This document shows positions 9,171 through 16,203 of a stretch of 39,375 nt of DNA, piece after piece; positions within the stretch are counted from its first letter, which is position 1, and each line of letters opens with the position of its first letter. This stretch comes from Eubacterium sp. Lineage in GTDB: Bacteria > Bacillota > Clostridia > Oscillospirales > Acutalibacteraceae. Where the stretch lies: the NCBI GenBank assembly GCA_014465955.1, contig JACTVT010000019.1, forward strand, positions 1-39,375, read 5' to 3'. The notes below the pieces were generated by a model, which made no database searches, had not been told where the DNA came from, and was given only the letters and a program-made list of their open reading frames with translations. The position numbers and the translations under genes were made by a program.

Positions 9171-9980
9171 ATGATAACTAATCCTTATAAAGTTTTAGGT
9201 GTGCCCGACGGTGCTGGTGAAGAAGAATGCACAAAGGCATACAAAAAACTTGCAAAAAAATATCACCCCGATTTAAACCCGAATGACCCGACGGCTGCCG
9301 AAAAAATGGCGGAAATCAATGCCGCCTATGACCAAATAAAAAACGGCACCGCAAATCAGAACACTTACAGCGGTTACAGTACTTACAATTCATACAGAAA
9401 TCAGAGCAGATACAAACAAAATCAAAATTCCGCACCTGATTATTACACATCTGCCGCTCAGTTTATCAACAACCGTCAGTTCAGGCAGGCGCTCAATCTG
9501 CTGAATCAGATTAATGACAAAACGGCACAGTGGTATTACCTTTCGGCAATTGCCAATATGGGGCTCGGCAACAAAGATGTTGCACTGAGCCATATTCAGC
9601 AGGCGTGCGCAATGGAACCCAACAATTCCATATATTCAACAGTATATTCGCAGATCAGAAACGGTATGCGCCCCGAGGGGTATGGCAGTCCGTTCGGCGG
9701 CTTCGGCGATTTCACTTATGAAGAATACAATACTCCGAACAATAATGGTCGGGTATATGTGCAAAAAAACCGCGGCTGCCTTTCACGCATATTAAGGTTC
9801 ATATTCATCATAATTATTATAAGGCTCGTATTGAGGCTTGCGTTTTCATTTTTCGGCTCACCATTCAGAAATTACAGGACACAGCAGTCCAATCCGTTTT
9901 ACCAGAGCGAAACAACCACACAAAACAATTATGAACAGTATTTCGGCAGTGACAACGGCTCATCTGCCGTAGAAAATTAA
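9171..9980 (+). CDS. J-domain (DnaJ-like) membrane protein
   Basis: This 269-residue protein starts with a J domain (residues 3-62) including the HPD tripeptide in KKYHPDLNPND, which activates the ATPase of DnaK. A short TPR-like helical repeat region (about 95-155) follows, then one membrane segment (about 205-230) and a Gln/Asn-rich tail. It lacks the Gly/Phe and zinc domains of true DnaJ, so it is a specialised co-chaperone. AAAGGA precedes the ATG. The next gene starts 17 bp later, so the two probably form an operon acting at the membrane. Confidence 0.88.
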   Translation: MITNPYKVLGVPDGAGEEECTKAYKKLAKKYHPDLNPNDPTAAEKMAEINAAYDQIKNGTANQNTYSGYSTYNSYRNQSRYKQNQNSAPDYYTSAAQFINNRQFRQALNLLNQINDKTAQWYYLSAIANMGLGNKDVALSHIQQACAMEPNNSIYSTVYSQIRNGMRPEGYGSPFGGFGDFTYEEYNTPNNNGRVYVQKNRGCLSRILRFIFIIIIIRLVLRLAFSFFGSPFRNYRTQQSNPFYQSETTTQNNYEQYFGSDNGSSAVEN

Positions 9981-9997
9981 ATTTATCAGGAGTAACT

Positions 9998-10441
9998 ATG
10001 AAAAAGTTTTTCAGCAATCTTGCAATCAAATTTCAGCAGTTTATGGTCGGCAGATACGGTCCCGACCAACTTTACAAGGGCCTTTTATGGATATATCTCG
10101 GCACCGTATTAATCAGCACAATCCTCGGCAGATTTATTGACAGGCGGATTTATATAGTACTTTCAGTGCTCTGCTTCGGAATATTTGTTTTTGCAACATT
10201 CCGCTTCTTCTCAAAAAACATTGAAAAAAGACGTGCAGAAAATGCAAAATGGCTTGTATTTGAAAACGCCGTCAGAAAGCAGTTCAGATTGCTTGGCGAC
10301 AGATGGAAATTCAGAAAAACGCATATTTTCAAAAAATGCCCGAAATGCAAAGCAGTTTTAAGACTGAAAAGACAAAAAGGCTCGCACAGTGTTGTCTGCC
10401 CCCACTGCAAAGAAAAATTCAAAATAAAAGTGCTCTTCTGA
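9998..10441 (+). CDS. Two-TM protein with C-terminal zinc ribbon
   Basis: This 147-residue protein has two membrane segments (about residues 28-45 and 50-68) and a cytoplasmic C-terminal zinc ribbon with CPKC and CPHC pairs about 17 residues apart. CAGGAG precedes the ATG. It follows the J-domain gene closely and is probably cotranscribed. I do not recognise a named family; zinc-ribbon tails of this sort often bind nucleic acid or protein partners. A role in membrane protein quality control with its neighbour is only inference. Confidence 0.75.
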   Translation: MKKFFSNLAIKFQQFMVGRYGPDQLYKGLLWIYLGTVLISTILGRFIDRRIYIVLSVLCFGIFVFATFRFFSKNIEKRRAENAKWLVFENAVRKQFRLLGDRWKFRKTHIFKKCPKCKAVLRLKRQKGSHSVVCPHCKEKFKIKVLF

Positions 10442-10442
10442 T

Positions 10443-10499
10443 TTGCAATTTGCACGAGTTTATGGTAACATAAAAATGTTACATCATAAAACGGGGTGA
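10443..10499 (+). promoter_or_regulatory. Promoter and candidate operator of the DtxR-family gene
   Basis: TTGCAA (10443-10448) and TAACAT (10466-10471) are 17 bp apart. A perfect inverted repeat GTAACAT, AAAA, ATGTTAC (10465-10482) lies on the -10 box. GGGGTGA (10493-10499) is five bases before the ATG at 10505. The position suggests autoregulation. Confidence 0.55.
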
Positions 10500-10504
10500 A
10501 CATA

Positions 10505-10879
10505 ATGCAGATTAAAGAAAGTGCAGAAAATTATCTTGAGCAGATTTTAATTATAAATAATAAAAAAGGCTACTGCCGCAGCATTGACATTTGCAATGAA
10601 ATGGGATTTTCAAAGCCGTCTGTTTCGGTTTATATGAAAAATCTGAGAGAAGACGGATACATTTCGGTTGACGACAGCGGAAACATTACGTTGACTGAAA
10701 AGGGCAAGGAAATTGCCGACAAAATTTATGACAGGCACAATGTTATAGCAGGCTTTTTAATGCAACTCGGAACAAGCGAAGAAACTGCATATAAGGACAG
10801 TTGCAAAATCGAGCACGACATAAGCGAAGAAAGTTTTTTGCTGATAAAAGAGCAGTATCTAAAAAATTTAAATAAATAA
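10505..10879 (+). CDS. DtxR-family metal-dependent repressor
   Basis: This 124-residue protein has an N-terminal winged helix (about residues 2-62; SAENYLEQI, FSKPSVSVYMKNL, GNITLTEKG) and a helical dimerisation and metal-binding half. Metal-site positions relative to MntR/DtxR show Glu in YLEQI, His in DRHNV, and Cys-x-x-Glu-His in CKIEHDIS. Cys at this place is the DtxR/IdeR (iron) pattern, whereas MntR has Glu. The SH3-like third domain is absent, as in MntR. The start at ATG 10505 fits the SD; the GTG at 10496 lies inside that SD. No iron or manganese transporter is adjacent, so its targets lie elsewhere apart from possible self-control. Confidence 0.87.
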   Translation: MQIKESAENYLEQILIINNKKGYCRSIDICNEMGFSKPSVSVYMKNLREDGYISVDDSGNITLTEKGKEIADKIYDRHNVIAGFLMQLGTSEETAYKDSCKIEHDISEESFLLIKEQYLKNLNK

Positions 10880-10963
10880 AGTTTATATTAATAATAAATA
10901 CGGCACGGGAATTGTAAAATTTACATATTTCTGTGTCTTTTTATATATTTTGACAAAGTTTTG

Positions 10964-10992
10964 TTGACAAAGGATAAAATTTTATTTAAACT
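10964..10992 (+). promoter_or_regulatory. Promoter of the GDPD gene
   Basis: TTGACA (10964-10969) and TAAACT (10987-10992) are 17 bp apart; the RBS AAGGGGGA follows. A second TTGACA at 10950-10955 with TAAAAT at 10975-10980 could be an alternative promoter. Confidence 0.65.
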
Positions 10993-11013
10993 TATATTCA
11001 AGGGGGAATTTTT

Positions 11014-11994
11014 ATGAAAAAAGCATTAAAAGTAATAGGCATTATTGTGGGCATAATTGCCGTAATCGTTATTGCCATGACGATAAGCGGTCAGCACCAT
11101 TCAAAGCCTGAAAATGTAAAAACCTATGACACAACAAATCCTTATATTTTAGAGGAGACAGACATTTCCGGCCACAGAAGCGGCGGCGGAATTGCACCTG
11201 AAGAAACGATGATGGCATTCAAAAACTGCGCTGAAAACCCGAATTTCGCAATCAATGTTTTTGAATTTGACCTTCACATCACGAAAGACGATGTGCTCGT
11301 ACTTCTCCACGATGACACATTGGACAGAACATCAGACTGTGTTGAAGTTTTCGGTGAAGAGGATGTAAGACCCGAAACAAAAACATACGAAGAACTGCGT
11401 CAACTTAATATGGGTGCTAAATTTGAAACCGACGACGGCGAAATGCCTTACAAAGATTTAAAGGGCGACGCTGTTACAGACGATTTAAGAATACTGCGCC
11501 TTGAAGATGCGCTTGATTATCTGACTTCCGTAGGCGATTACAAATTTATCATTGAAATCAAAAACGGTGAAGACCTCGGCAGAAAAGGCGTAGATATTCT
11601 GCACGAAGTGCTTGTTGAAAGAAACCTTGTTGACAAAGTAATTTTCGGCACGTTCCAGAAGGAAATCAGCGAATATGTTGACAATACATATACCGATATG
11701 ACAAGAAGCACATCAATTATGGAAGTGCTCAAGTTCTACGGCGCTGTTTTAACAAACAGCAAATCATATGAACCGCCCTGCACTGTTCTTCAGATACCTT
11801 ACGGAGGAATATTCAAAACACTCGGTCTTAACCTCGGCACTGCACAGGTTATCAACTATGCACACAGCCACGATATGGCAGTTCAGTATTGGACGATTAA
11901 CGAGGCTGAGGATATGGAATATCTTATGAGCATTGGCGCTGACTGCATTATGACAGACTATCCCGACGTGCTCTATAACGTAAAAAATAAATAA
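11014..11994 (+). CDS. Glycerophosphodiester phosphodiesterase, membrane-anchored
   Basis: This 326-residue GDPD-family TIM barrel splits glycerophosphodiesters into glycerol 3-phosphate and an alcohol. The family motifs are present: HRSGGGIAPEET near residue 51 (HRG...PENT in others), FEFDLHITKDD near 88 with the metal-binding Glu and Asp, and HDDTLDRTSD near 105. A hydrophobic N-terminal helix (about residues 5-25) without a lipobox suggests a signal anchor, so it acts outside the cell. It has its own promoter, an AAGGGGGA ribosome binding site and a terminator. Substrate range is unknown. Confidence 0.9.
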   Translation: MKKALKVIGIIVGIIAVIVIAMTISGQHHSKPENVKTYDTTNPYILEETDISGHRSGGGIAPEETMMAFKNCAENPNFAINVFEFDLHITKDDVLVLLHDDTLDRTSDCVEVFGEEDVRPETKTYEELRQLNMGAKFETDDGEMPYKDLKGDAVTDDLRILRLEDALDYLTSVGDYKFIIEIKNGEDLGRKGVDILHEVLVERNLVDKVIFGTFQKEISEYVDNTYTDMTRSTSIMEVLKFYGAVLTNSKSYEPPCTVLQIPYGGIFKTLGLNLGTAQVINYAHSHDMAVQYWTINEAEDMEYLMSIGADCIMTDYPDVLYNVKNK

Positions 11995-12006
11995 TCACAC
12001 ACAACA

Positions 12007-12040
12007 AAACGCTGCGATATTTTCGCAGCGTTTATTTTTT
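12007..12040 (+). terminator. Terminator of the GDPD gene
   Basis: AAACGCTGCGA and TCGCAGCGTTT form an 11-bp stem with loop TATTT, followed by ATTTTTT. Confidence 0.88.
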
Positions 12041-12316
12041 GCACGGGAAGACACGGACTGATACACAGCCATCCCCCTTTGTCACTACGTGACATTTCCC
12101 CCGCACTACTGTGGGAATCTTCCTCCACTACAATAAACGTTTTACAACAAACGTAGGAGGCGGCGTCCCCGACGCACCGCTTTGTAATTGCAATTAATAA
12201 TGTTATTGAAATTCCTAAGATAAATTGCACCCACGGGCGGATAATATCCGCCCCTACGATGAACGTTTAATTTTACGGCGGGGTGAGAGCACCCCGCCCT
12301 ACGATTTTAAATAGCA
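12041..12316. repeat. Gene-free region made of intergenic repeat modules
   Basis: I see no gene here. It contains short palindromes in a row: GTCAC/GTGAC and CCCGCAC/GTGGG-type hairpins near 12080-12117, a degenerate piece of the long repeat (CGTAGGAGG...CCGCTTTGTAAT, about 12158-12213), a perfect hairpin GGGCGGAT/ATCCGCCC (12235-12253) and another GGCGGGGTG/CACCCCGCC (12277-12298). The last two both end in CCTACGA. Similar modules occur elsewhere in the window. Confidence 0.7.
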
Positions 12317-12913
12317 TTACGGCTCTAAATATAACTTCATCTTTTGATATGAATCAACAGTCTCTGTATCATAAGAATTAAAATCCTCTGAAAAAGTATT
12401 TAAACTTCCTGACGGACTGATAACTGTATTTGTCATTTTCAGATAATTATCATAATAAATTTTCAACACGGAATACGCCTCCTCATATTTTTTTGGAGGA
12501 CTTGTTAATTTTCTCATTAAATCAGTAGATTCCGATTGATTGTTTTTTATTTCGGAAATACTGTTGATAAACTCCTCATCTTCAAATAAATTATCAAGCG
12601 CATCATTAAAATCATCAACAAATTTGCCGTTTTCAATTGTATATTTATCTGTTTTTGCATCTCTTTCTTCAAATATTGCATTATGCCACACACTTTTAAT
12701 AAGATTTCCGGCATCCTCTGCTTTGGCTGCGCCGTCAAGCATTGTATAAGATATAGTTTCCATGTCAGAGTAATATTCTGCTTTTTTTACGTTTTGTACA
12801 ACACCAAAACCAATTACAGTGGCACCTATCAGAACAACTATAAATATAATCAAGCCCGTGTGTTTCTTCTTTTTCTCTTTCATATTTGAGTCAGGATAAT
12901 CCATTAATTCCAT
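12317..12913 (-). CDS. Single-TM extracytoplasmic protein of unknown function
   Basis: This 198-residue protein has a Lys-rich N-terminus, one membrane helix (about residues 17-38) and an acidic helical outer domain of about 155 residues. I do not recognise a family. ATG 12913 was chosen because GGAGG lies eight bases before it; a longer reading from 12949 would run through the operator. It is divergent from an XRE regulator, with two matching operators between, so it is probably the regulator's target. The outer domain is rich in Asp, Glu, Ser and Lys, without Cys or a catalytic motif I can identify. Confidence 0.72.
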   Translation of the reverse strand: MELMDYPDSNMKEKKKKHTGLIIFIVVLIGATVIGFGVVQNVKKAEYYSDMETISYTMLDGAAKAEDAGNLIKSVWHNAIFEERDAKTDKYTIENGKFVDDFNDALDNLFEDEEFINSISEIKNNQSESTDLMRKLTSPPKKYEEAYSVLKIYYDNYLKMTNTVISPSGSLNTFSEDFNSYDTETVDSYQKMKLYLEP

Positions 12914-12929
12914 TTTAAAACCTCCGTTT

Positions 12930-13000
12930 TGACATTTTGTAAATGTCATTTTTGTTTAATTATAACATATAATTTTCTTATTGACAATCACTAAATGTCA
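12930..13000. promoter_or_regulatory. Divergent promoters with two matching operators
   Basis: Operator 1 is TGACATTT, TGT, AAATGTCA (12930-12948), a perfect repeat. Operator 2 is TGACAATC, ACT, AAATGTCA (12982-13000) with the same 8-3-8 layout. On the minus strand TTGTCA (12982-12987) and TATAAT (12959-12964) are 17 bp apart, so the -35 sits in operator 2 and transcription starts just before operator 1. On the plus strand TATAAT (12968-12973) has a weak -35 ending in operator 1 and its start lies beside operator 2. Confidence 0.72.
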
Positions 13001-13019
13001 GTTTTTTGGAGGGTATTAT

Positions 13020-13274
13020 ATGTTTATAAATAAAAGCAACGACGGCTTAAATAATATCAGCGGCAAAATAATATCCATTAAAAGAAAAGAACTTGGCTAT
13101 TCACAACGTAAATTAGCAGATAAATTGCAATTATCAGGGCTTGACATTGATAAAAATGCAATTCAAAGAATAGAAGCAGGAAAAAGATTTGTTACGGATA
13201 TTGAATTGGTTCATATTTCCAAAGTTTTACAATTATCATACGAAGCATTATTAAACCAGAATTATTCTGAATAA
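13020..13274 (+). CDS. XRE-family helix-turn-helix regulator
   Basis: This 84-residue protein is almost only a Cro/C1-type HTH domain: IKRKELGYSQRKLADKLQLSG (about residues 21-41), then AIQRIEAGKRFVTDIELVHIS and a final helix KVLQLSYEALL. The ATG at 13020 has GGAGGG about seven bases upstream, inside a stretch also read from a TTG at 12981 that would start in the operator. It has no effector domain, so it should be a simple dimeric repressor. It is divergent from the membrane protein gene, with a shared operator region, and has its own terminator. Confidence 0.85.
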   Translation: MFINKSNDGLNNISGKIISIKRKELGYSQRKLADKLQLSGLDIDKNAIQRIEAGKRFVTDIELVHISKVLQLSYEALLNQNYSE

Positions 13275-13287
13275 TCATTAACATAAC

Positions 13288-13320
13288 AAAACGGCGAGGC
13301 ATAAACACCTCGCCGTTTTT
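13288..13320 (+). terminator. Terminator of the XRE gene
   Basis: AAAACGGCGAGG and CCTCGCCGTTTT pair around an 8-base loop and are followed by T residues. Confidence 0.88.
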
Positions 13321-13337
13321 ATCGTTATTGATATTTT

Positions 13338-13358
13338 GTAGGGGCAATTCACGAATTG
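13338..13358. repeat. Short GTAGGGG palindrome module
   Basis: GTAGGGG is followed by CAATTC, AC, GAATTG. The same outer GTAGGG edge borders the other palindromic modules in the window. It lies between two convergent terminators. Confidence 0.5.
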
Positions 13359-13377
13359 ATCGTATTGAAACGGCACA

Positions 13378-13405
13378 AAAAAGCCTCCCGTTTAACACGA
13401 GAGGC
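13378..13405 (-). terminator. Terminator of the amino-acid ABC operon
   Basis: On the minus strand GCCTCTCGT pairs with ACGGGAGGC (one wobble pair) and TTTTTT follows, just after the stop of the ATPase gene. Confidence 0.82.
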
Positions 13406-13412
13406 GATTTAA

Positions 13413-14135
13413 TCATAATACCTTTGACAAAAATTCTTTCAGTCTTGGGTTTTGGGGATTGGTGAAGAATTCGGTTGGCGTATTTTCTTCCTGAATAATG
13501 CCCTCATCAATAAAGAGCACTTTTGATGCAACCTCACGTGCAAAGCCCATTTCGTGAGTAACGACAACCATTGTCATCCCGTCTTCTGCAAGGTCCTTCA
13601 TAACCTGCAGAACCTCGCCGACCATTTCAGGGTCAAGCGCCGAAGTCGGCTCATCAAAAAGCATAACCTTAGGGCTCATTGCAAGTGAACGTACAATAGC
13701 CGCCCTCTGCTTCTGACCGCCCGAAAGTTGGCTTGGATAAGCGTCTGCCTTATCTGACAGACCTACTCTTTTAAGCAGTTCAAGCGCTTTTTCATTAGCC
13801 TGCTCTTTTGTCATAATCTTATGATGAATCGGGGCAAGCGTAATATTTTCCATAATCGTTTTATTATTAAACAGATTGAAATGCTGAAAAACCATACCCA
13901 TATGTCTGCGCACTTCATTAATATCCGTTTTCTTATCAGTAATTAATTTACCGTCAAACCAGATTTCACCCGATGTCGGAATTTCAAGCAGATTTAAACA
14001 GCGCAGAAATGTTGATTTACCCGATCCCGACGGACCGATAACAACAATTTTATCACCCTTGTTTACTTCGTAATCAATACCTCTGAGAACCTGATTATCA
14101 CCGAAGGATTTCTTTAAGTTACATACTTTTATCAC
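13413..14135 (-). CDS. Polar amino-acid ABC transporter, ATP-binding subunit
   Basis: This 240-residue ATPase has Walker A GPSGSGKST (about residues 33-41), the Q-loop VFQHFNLFNN, the signature LSGGQKQR, Walker B VMLFDEPTSALD and the H-loop VVTHEMGFA. It matches the GlnQ/HisP group that energises uptake of glutamine, arginine, histidine or cystine. The start is GTG 14135, overlapping the permease gene by 17 bp, with AAAGGAG upstream. It is the last gene of the operon and is followed by a terminator. The exact amino acid is not visible. Confidence 0.93.
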   Translation of the reverse strand: MIKVCNLKKSFGDNQVLRGIDYEVNKGDKIVVIGPSGSGKSTFLRCLNLLEIPTSGEIWFDGKLITDKKTDINEVRRHMGMVFQHFNLFNNKTIMENITLAPIHHKIMTKEQANEKALELLKRVGLSDKADAYPSQLSGGQKQRAAIVRSLAMSPKVMLFDEPTSALDPEMVGEVLQVMKDLAEDGMTMVVVTHEMGFAREVASKVLFIDEGIIQEENTPTEFFTNPQNPRLKEFLSKVL

Positions 14136-14826
14136 TTTTTCTCAGGCTCCTTTCAAGAAGTTTAATTGCAATCGTTATAATTACAACCATTACGATATAA
14201 ATGAGCGCCATAACAAGATAAGGCACCATAAATTCATAACTGTTTGAACCGATACGGCTGAACGCAACATAAAGGTCAAGCGCACCTACAAAGCTTACAA
14301 CCGAGGTTTCCTTAATCAGCGAAATAAACTCGTTGCCGAGGGTCGGCAAAATGTTTTTAACTGCCTGCGGAATAACGATTTTCATCATCGTTGTGCCGTA
14401 ACTTAAACCGACTGAACGGCCGCCCTCCATCTGACCCGGGTCAACGGAAAGAATACCTGCGCGCATAATCTCAGATATGTATGCACCTGAGTTCATACCG
14501 AATACAATGACAGCAACCACAACCGAGGTTATGTGCAGCCCCATAAGCGGAAGAAGAACGTAGTAAAACACAAGAAGTTGAACAACGATTGGCGTGCCTC
14601 TGAAAAGACTTACATACAATACAGCCAGTTTATCAAGCACCTTGATAACAGGATTATTTTTCGGCACAACCTGAATTGCACCGATAATCGTACCAAGCAC
14701 GATACCAATCAACAGACCCGAAACTGCGATAATGAGAGTATTCTGGAGACCCGTCAAAACAGTTCTGTAACCGTCGTGATTAACAAATATATCCCAGAAA
14801 ACCTCAAACTTTTTTCCAAAATTCAT
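14119..14826 (-). CDS. Polar amino-acid ABC transporter, permease subunit
   Basis: This 235-residue membrane protein has five or so hydrophobic helices and the permease loop GGRSVGLSYGTTMMKIVIPQAVKNILP (in pieces: GGRSVGLSYG, then IVIPQAVKN), which is the EAA motif that contacts the ATPase. It is of the HisM/GlnP type and probably works as a homodimer because no second permease is present. It overlaps the ATPase gene by 17 bp. The binding-protein gene lies upstream, but 366 bp containing a long repeat separate the two, which is unusual for such operons. Confidence 0.92.
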   Translation of the reverse strand: MNFGKKFEVFWDIFVNHDGYRTVLTGLQNTLIIAVSGLLIGIVLGTIIGAIQVVPKNNPVIKVLDKLAVLYVSLFRGTPIVVQLLVFYYVLLPLMGLHITSVVVAVIVFGMNSGAYISEIMRAGILSVDPGQMEGGRSVGLSYGTTMMKIVIPQAVKNILPTLGNEFISLIKETSVVSFVGALDLYVAFSRIGSNSYEFMVPYLVMALIYIVMVVIITIAIKLLERSLRKSDKSM

Positions 14827-14875
14827 ACTTTTTACCTGCTATGTATTAAAAATGGACCGATGAGGACATCGACCC

Positions 14876-15186
14876 CAGACTGTCGATAAAGTGGTCAGAA
14901 CCACGCCAAAATTAAAAATATGTTATGATAATTACATTACCGTAGGGTGCGGCGGTCTCACCTGTCGGCTCGGTCGGTGCTTCTGCTTCGCAGAGGTGTC
15001 CACCGGACACCCGCACCCTCGACGACCCGCTTTATAATAACGTTATTGAAACGCCGCAGAAATATCGAATTTCTGCGGCGCTTGGCGCTTTTTGCCTTTT
15101 ACTCAGGGGCGGTACCATCGTACAGCACCCTTCCTAAAATGCAAAATTCTGTTCCATTTCTCGAAGTCTGCCGACTTGTAAAAATT
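14876..15186 (+). repeat. Long intergenic repeat, copy 1
   Basis: This element shares blocks with 35013-35271 and with the minus strand of 39107-39375. Order: CAGACTGTCGATAAAGTGG, CATTACCGTAGGG, CGACGACCCGC, ATTGAAACG, a 12-bp hairpin (15052-15080), GGCGCTTTTTGCCTTTT, then AAAATGCAAAATTCTGTTCC and TCTCGAAGTCTG. Copy 1 has an extra GC-rich hairpin block (about 14946-15020). It fills the gap between the binding-protein and permease genes; no gene is seen in it. Confidence 0.8.
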
Positions 15187-15192
15187 TATAAT

Positions 15193-16083
15193 TTATGCAA
15201 CTGCGTTGATTGCTGTTGTAATTGCAGCAGCCGGTGCAGCGTCAATGATTACATAATCAACACCGCCGTTGATTAAATCCTGAACTGCAAGTGAGCCGTT
15301 TGCATAACCAACGAACTGAGCAGGAAGACCTGCAAAACCGAATCCGTCAGGGTTATCAAGGTCGCCCTCTACATAAGCCTGACCTGTTGTACCGTTCTGA
15401 CCGCCGATTTTAGCAGCAGCATCAAGTGTGTTGAGGATAGCGTCAACATCTTCCTTTGTTTTGCATTCATCAAACTTAGTATCGGAAGCCTTAACAATTA
15501 ACTGCTGAGATGCTGAGTAATAAGAATCTGTGAAATTAACCTGTTCTGCACGTGCAGGAGTTACTGTAAGACCTGCAGCGGCAACGTCTGCCTTACCCTG
15601 CTGAACTGTTGTTACAACTGCATCAAAGTTCATATCTTTGATAACAAGTTCTTTGCCGAGTGAATCAGCAAATGCCTTAACAACTTCCATATCAATGCCA
15701 TAGAACTGCTCGCCCTTTTTGAACTCAAACGGTTCAAACTCAGCATTTGTAGCAACAATAAGCTGATCCTTTGACGGATCTTCAACTGCTGATGTTACGC
15801 CAACAGGCTCGCCGTCACCAAAATAATTGTTACAGATTTTATCAAATGAACCGTCTGCCTTAATCTGAGCAATAAACTCATTTGCTGAAGCAAGAAGTTC
15901 TGCATCATCCTTATTAATACCAAGAGCATAAACTTCATCAGAAAGATTAATATCTATAACCTTAACGCCTTTTGCATCATTCTTAACGTCTGTATCGCCT
16001 GTTTTGCCTGAGCAGGCAACAAAAGAAACAGCCACTACAGCAACAGCAAGAATTACTGCAAGAATTTTACTTAACTTTTTCAT
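15193..16083 (-). CDS. Amino-acid ABC transporter substrate-binding lipoprotein, circularly permuted
   Basis: This 296-residue protein has a signal peptide with lipobox VVAC (Cys24). Its sequence order is unusual. Residues about 39-90 (VKVIDINLSDEVYALGINKD and IKADGSFDKICNNYFG) are what normally ends an SBP_bac_3 protein. Residues about 104-290 are the normal beginning and middle: IVATNAEFEPFEF, GIDMEVVKAFADSLG, then DYVIIDAAPAAAI near the end. So the domain seems whole but permuted. AAGGAG precedes the ATG. It supplies ligand to the permease and ATPase downstream, although a repeat lies between. Ligand is a polar amino acid by family. Confidence 0.88.
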   Translation of the reverse strand: MKKLSKILAVILAVAVVAVSFVACSGKTGDTDVKNDAKGVKVIDINLSDEVYALGINKDDAELLASANEFIAQIKADGSFDKICNNYFGDGEPVGVTSAVEDPSKDQLIVATNAEFEPFEFKKGEQFYGIDMEVVKAFADSLGKELVIKDMNFDAVVTTVQQGKADVAAAGLTVTPARAEQVNFTDSYYSASQQLIVKASDTKFDECKTKEDVDAILNTLDAAAKIGGQNGTTGQAYVEGDLDNPDGFGFAGLPAQFVGYANGSLAVQDLINGGVDYVIIDAAPAAAITTAINAVA

Positions 16084-16121
16084 AATAATTCTCCTTATAA
16101 AATTATTTATTAATTACTCAA

Positions 16122-16187
16122 ATTATAAACCTTTAATATGCAAAATGCAAGCATATCGTTGAATATTTATGCAATTTGTGCTAATAT
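16122..16187. promoter_or_regulatory. Divergent promoters for the binding-protein and GNAT genes
   Basis: Minus strand: TTGCAT (16145-16150) and TATAAT (16122-16127), 17 bp apart, for the binding protein. Plus strand: TTGAAT (16159-16164) and TAATAT (16182-16187), 17 bp apart, giving a leader of about 10 bases before the GNAT start. Confidence 0.65.
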
Positions 16188-16203
16188 ACTTGCAGGTGAT
16201 ACT

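Noticed and set aside
10150..10503. Antisense frame of 117 codons over the zinc-ribbon gene
   Set aside because: No RBS, overlaps a gene with clear CxxC pairs on the plus strand, and runs into the DtxR-gene promoter.
11973..12230. Minus-strand frame with a SRSDKGGW-like segment
   Set aside because: It is made of palindromic repeat modules and terminator sequence, without RBS; such frames recur wherever the repeat occurs.
12034..12316. Search for tRNA or small RNA genes in the longest gaps
   Set aside because: No cloverleaf with a T-loop GTTCRA motif and CCA end was recognised in the gaps at 12041, 14827, 34973 or 39056.
14947..15276. Open frame of about 109 codons within the repeat and the binding-protein end
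   Set aside because: It lies in repeat copy 1, similar frames appear in copies 2 and 3 because of the shared sequence, there is no RBS, and it runs into the opposite gene.
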